A stretch of DNA of 64,000 bases, taken from Aestuariibaculum suncheonense. Its GTDB lineage: Bacteria; Bacteroidota; Bacteroidia; Flavobacteriales; Flavobacteriaceae. Location: positions 740,783-804,782 of the forward strand of contig NZ_JACVXC010000001.1 of assembly GCF_014596935.1 (NCBI RefSeq). The letters are read 5' to 3'. The notes under the pieces were generated by a model. The model saw only the letters and a program-made list of their open reading frames with translations, ran no database searches and had not been told where the DNA came from. Below, one piece after another: positions 61,693-64,000 of the stretch. A program made the position numbers and the translations under genes. Every line of letters starts with the position of its first letter. The stretch's first letter is position 1.

Positions 61693-63126
61693 ATGAGAAA
61701 ATTTATATATAAAATAGCATATTTAATTTTAGTAGGGGTGGTAAGTAATTCTTGTAGCGATTACTTAGACGTGGCACCAGACGATAAACTCTTAGAGACA
61801 CAAATATATTCTTCAGAAGCAGGAATTAATAATGTACTTAATGGAGTTTATAATGCTGTAACAAGAAGAGAATTATATGGAGAGCGTCTAACTATGAGTA
61901 CAGTAGAAATATTAGCACAACGCTTTACTGTAGATTCAAGGACCTCTAATTATTCCATTTTACAATATAATTATGATTCAGACTTTGTTAAAAATCAAAT
62001 ATCAGGTATTTGGGAACAAGCCTATATAGCAATCCTTAACATAAATGATTTAATTAAAAATGTAGATGAGTACAACACTTTAATTCCCGAAAAAGCGAAT
62101 ATTGTTAAAGGGGAAGCTTATGGTTTAAGGGCGATGTTACATTTTGATATGTTACGTCTTTTTGGTCCAATTTACAGTGAAAACCCAGAACGAGAAGCAA
62201 TACCTTATTATACTGAGGCAAAGGCTGAAAATGGAGAAATTCTTCCTGCTAATAAAGTAATTGAATTGGTTTTAGCCGATTTAGAAATGGCTGCTAAATT
62301 ACTAGAAAATGATCCTGTTATAGGGATGGATTCTAGTGAAGACGAAGTTGCTGGATTTTATACCCAAAGCAGAAATTTAAGAATGAATTATTTTGCTGTT
62401 AAGGCCTTGCAAGCTCGAGTTAGTTTATATGGTGGTTATACAGCAGAGGCTAATGCTATAGCTAAGGAAGTGATAGATATGACTACAGCAACCTTCCCTT
62501 GGACCACCCCTTCTGATGTCATTTCAGCTGGAGGTAATCCTGATAGAGTATTTTCTACGGAGGTAATATTTGCTCTTCAGAATACCAATTTATATGAACG
62601 ATACGAAAATTTATTTTCATCATCATTAAGAGCTATTAATGTGTTATACTATAATGATCGTAGATTAAGTCAGCTTTTTGAAAATAATGAAAGTGATTAT
62701 AGGTTTAATATAAACTGGATTAGACCAACATCTGGAGAGATAACATTTAAAACGTTTAGAAAATTTGAAGACGTATCAGATCCTAATATGTCGTTTAGGT
62801 TTATGCAACCCTTAGTAAGAATATCTGAAATGTATTATATCGTAGCAGAAACAGACACCGATGAAACTACAGCTTTAGAATATTTAAATACAGTACGTTT
62901 TAACAGGGGGCTAGCAGATTTATCATCAGGAGTTGATATTCAGGCAGAAATTCAAAAAGAATATCAAAGAGAATTTTATGGTGAAGGTCAAATCTTCTTT
63001 TATTACAAAAGAAGAAATACCAATAGAATACTGAATGCTAATACAACTTCTACCACGTCTTTTATAACCATGGGTGAAGATAAATATGTAGTGCCATTGC
63101 CAGATTCAGAGTTAAAATATCAATAA
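61693..63126 (+). CDS. SusD/RagB-family lipoprotein
   Basis: A 477-residue surface lipoprotein (lipobox NSCSDYLDV). It carries SusD features: an N-terminal TPR-like helical region, GEAYGLRAMLHFDMLRLFGP, and C-terminal PLVRISEMYYIVAETDTDE with YLNTVRFNRGL. It caps the SusC receptor and binds the ligand at the cell surface. Confidence 0.92.
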   Translation: MRKFIYKIAYLILVGVVSNSCSDYLDVAPDDKLLETQIYSSEAGINNVLNGVYNAVTRRELYGERLTMSTVEILAQRFTVDSRTSNYSILQYNYDSDFVKNQISGIWEQAYIAILNINDLIKNVDEYNTLIPEKANIVKGEAYGLRAMLHFDMLRLFGPIYSENPEREAIPYYTEAKAENGEILPANKVIELVLADLEMAAKLLENDPVIGMDSSEDEVAGFYTQSRNLRMNYFAVKALQARVSLYGGYTAEANAIAKEVIDMTTATFPWTTPSDVISAGGNPDRVFSTEVIFALQNTNLYERYENLFSSSLRAINVLYYNDRRLSQLFENNESDYRFNINWIRPTSGEITFKTFRKFEDVSDPNMSFRFMQPLVRISEMYYIVAETDTDETTALEYLNTVRFNRGLADLSSGVDIQAEIQKEYQREFYGEGQIFFYYKRRNTNRILNANTTSTTSFITMGEDKYVVPLPDSELKYQ

Positions 63127-63141
63127 CATAAAATAGAGATT

Positions 63142-63918
63142 ATGAATAAAATAATAAAATATGTAATGCTATTAGGTCTTAGCTGTTTTATGTTAGGATG
63201 TAATGAAGACAGTCTAGATACTTATACAGGCAAAGATAGTATATACTACACGTGGTCCGTTGAAGGGGTGTACCTTGGGACTTCTAGGACTTATCCAGAC
63301 AGTACAGGGTTTACCTTTGCTTTTAAAGGTCCCGAGATTACACAAGAAGTGTATAAACTTCCTGTGTCTGTTCAAGGGCAGGTAACAGATTATGATAGAG
63401 AGATTAGTGTGGTACTAGATGCTTCAAGTACGGCGATTAAAGGAGTACATTTTGATTTACCTGAAACCATTGTTTTTAAAGCAAATCAGGAAAAGGACAG
63501 TATTCCTATTACACTTTATAGAACTGAAGAAATGAAAGATAATTCTTATTCTATTAAGTTGAATCTTGTTGAAGGTAAAGACTTTGTTGTAGATATGAAG
63601 GAAGTCGTTTTAGATGAGGCTACAGGAGAAACATTGAGTTTTACAAAGTTTGAGTTAGCCGTAGAAGACATTCTTCGAACACCCAAAAATTGGTATTATT
63701 ATTTTCTTGGGGATTTTTCTGCTAAAAAATTGTTTCTAATTAATGAAGTAATGGGAATACCCTTAGATTTTTACGATCAAGATCCTCGCGATTATGATGC
63801 TATGAGATTTCACGGTAGTTTTATGCAACGGTATTTAAATGAAAAACGGGCTGCAGGTGAAGCTATATATGAAGATGATGGCACAGAGATGGTCATGGGA
63901 CCAAGTGTGCAAAAATAG
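63142..63918 (+). CDS. DUF4843-type surface lipoprotein
   Basis: A 258-residue lipoprotein (FMLGC, Cys20). DUF4843 proteins commonly follow SusD in Bacteroidota. GKDSIYYTWSVEG and a beta-rich Ig-like part (ISVVLDASSTAIKGVHFDL) support this. It probably contributes to the surface complex of the uptake locus. Confidence 0.75.
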   Translation: MNKIIKYVMLLGLSCFMLGCNEDSLDTYTGKDSIYYTWSVEGVYLGTSRTYPDSTGFTFAFKGPEITQEVYKLPVSVQGQVTDYDREISVVLDASSTAIKGVHFDLPETIVFKANQEKDSIPITLYRTEEMKDNSYSIKLNLVEGKDFVVDMKEVVLDEATGETLSFTKFELAVEDILRTPKNWYYYFLGDFSAKKLFLINEVMGIPLDFYDQDPRDYDAMRFHGSFMQRYLNEKRAAGEAIYEDDGTEMVMGPSVQK

Positions 63919-63943
63919 TTTTAAACAAATAAAATTATAGATT

Positions 63944-64000
63944 ATGGTAAAAAATAAAATATATAAAATAGTAATGTTTTTAAGTCTTTGTTGCTTAACA
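63944..64000 (+). CDS. Start of another lipoprotein (cut by window edge)
   Basis: ATG at 63944 opens MVKNKIYKIVMFLSLCCLT at the window end, a lipoprotein-type signal peptide. It is 25 bases after the DUF4843 gene and likely the next member of the uptake operon, where PKD-like lipoproteins are common. Confidence 0.55.
   Translation, partial: MVKNKIYKIVMFLSLCCLT

Noticed and set aside
1-64000. CRISPR array or insertion sequence
   Set aside because: No regularly spaced repeats of suitable length, no cas genes and no intact transposase were seen.

Overview
The window reads as a low-GC chromosome segment from a member of the Bacteroidota, most likely a marine Flavobacteriaceae. The evidence is a SusC/SusD locus under an ECF sigma/FecR pair, several Bacteroidota-restricted families (DUF3871, DUF4843), TAnnTTTG-type -7 promoter elements, few Shine-Dalgarno sequences, and a tmRNA tag ending in GENNYALAA.

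1-11.9 kb: integrative-element backbone. It holds a tyrosine integrase (cut by the window edge), an excisionase-like HTH protein, a RepA-like ATPase, an iteron-like repeat and palindrome array, a Pol X-like nucleotidyltransferase, an HNH protein, a Sak4/RecA-like ATPase and a DUF3871 protein. No relaxase or conjugation genes are visible. Cargo inside it includes an XRE-regulated lipoprotein, an RDD membrane protein and a CHAT caspase-like protease.

11.9-28.7 kb: accessory cargo rich in nuclease and defence-type genes. There is a secreted retropepsin-like protease, a PLD-family protein divergent from a pair of DUF262 proteins (one with a DUF1524 HNH domain), and a four-gene cassette NUDIX / PLD-DUF3427 helicase / HNH / HIT. 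The HNH gene carries a one-base frameshift and is absent from a simple ORF list. After tRNA-Asn come a coiled-coil membrane protein, a PD-(D/E)xK-like protein with a hydrophobic tail, and tiny membrane ORFs. The region ends at ssrA (tmRNA, minus strand), which is preceded by a structured RNA with its own promoter.

29.3-39.8 kb: core chromosome. It holds an AlaDH/PNT-type dehydrogenase, an SDR, a Coq4/SanA/DUF2809/DUF1361 membrane operon, a second operon encoding a winged-helix regulator, kdsA and typA. The two operons share an inverted repeat (TACTTTG-N5-CAAAGTA type) placed 8 bp upstream of the first start codon of each, which suggests a small regulon.

39.8-51.2 kb: surface-polysaccharide locus with two Wzx flippases, a FemAB-like acyltransferase, a DegT aminotransferase, an FdtA-type ketoisomerase, a sulfotransferase and four glycosyltransferases, ending at ftsE. 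Strand switches and duplicated flippases suggest a mosaic.

51.2-64 kb: a large TPR protein and an outer-membrane barrel protein, then ECF sigma, FecR anti-sigma, SusC, SusD, a DUF4843 lipoprotein and the start of one more lipoprotein, forming a glycan or nutrient uptake locus of unknown substrate.
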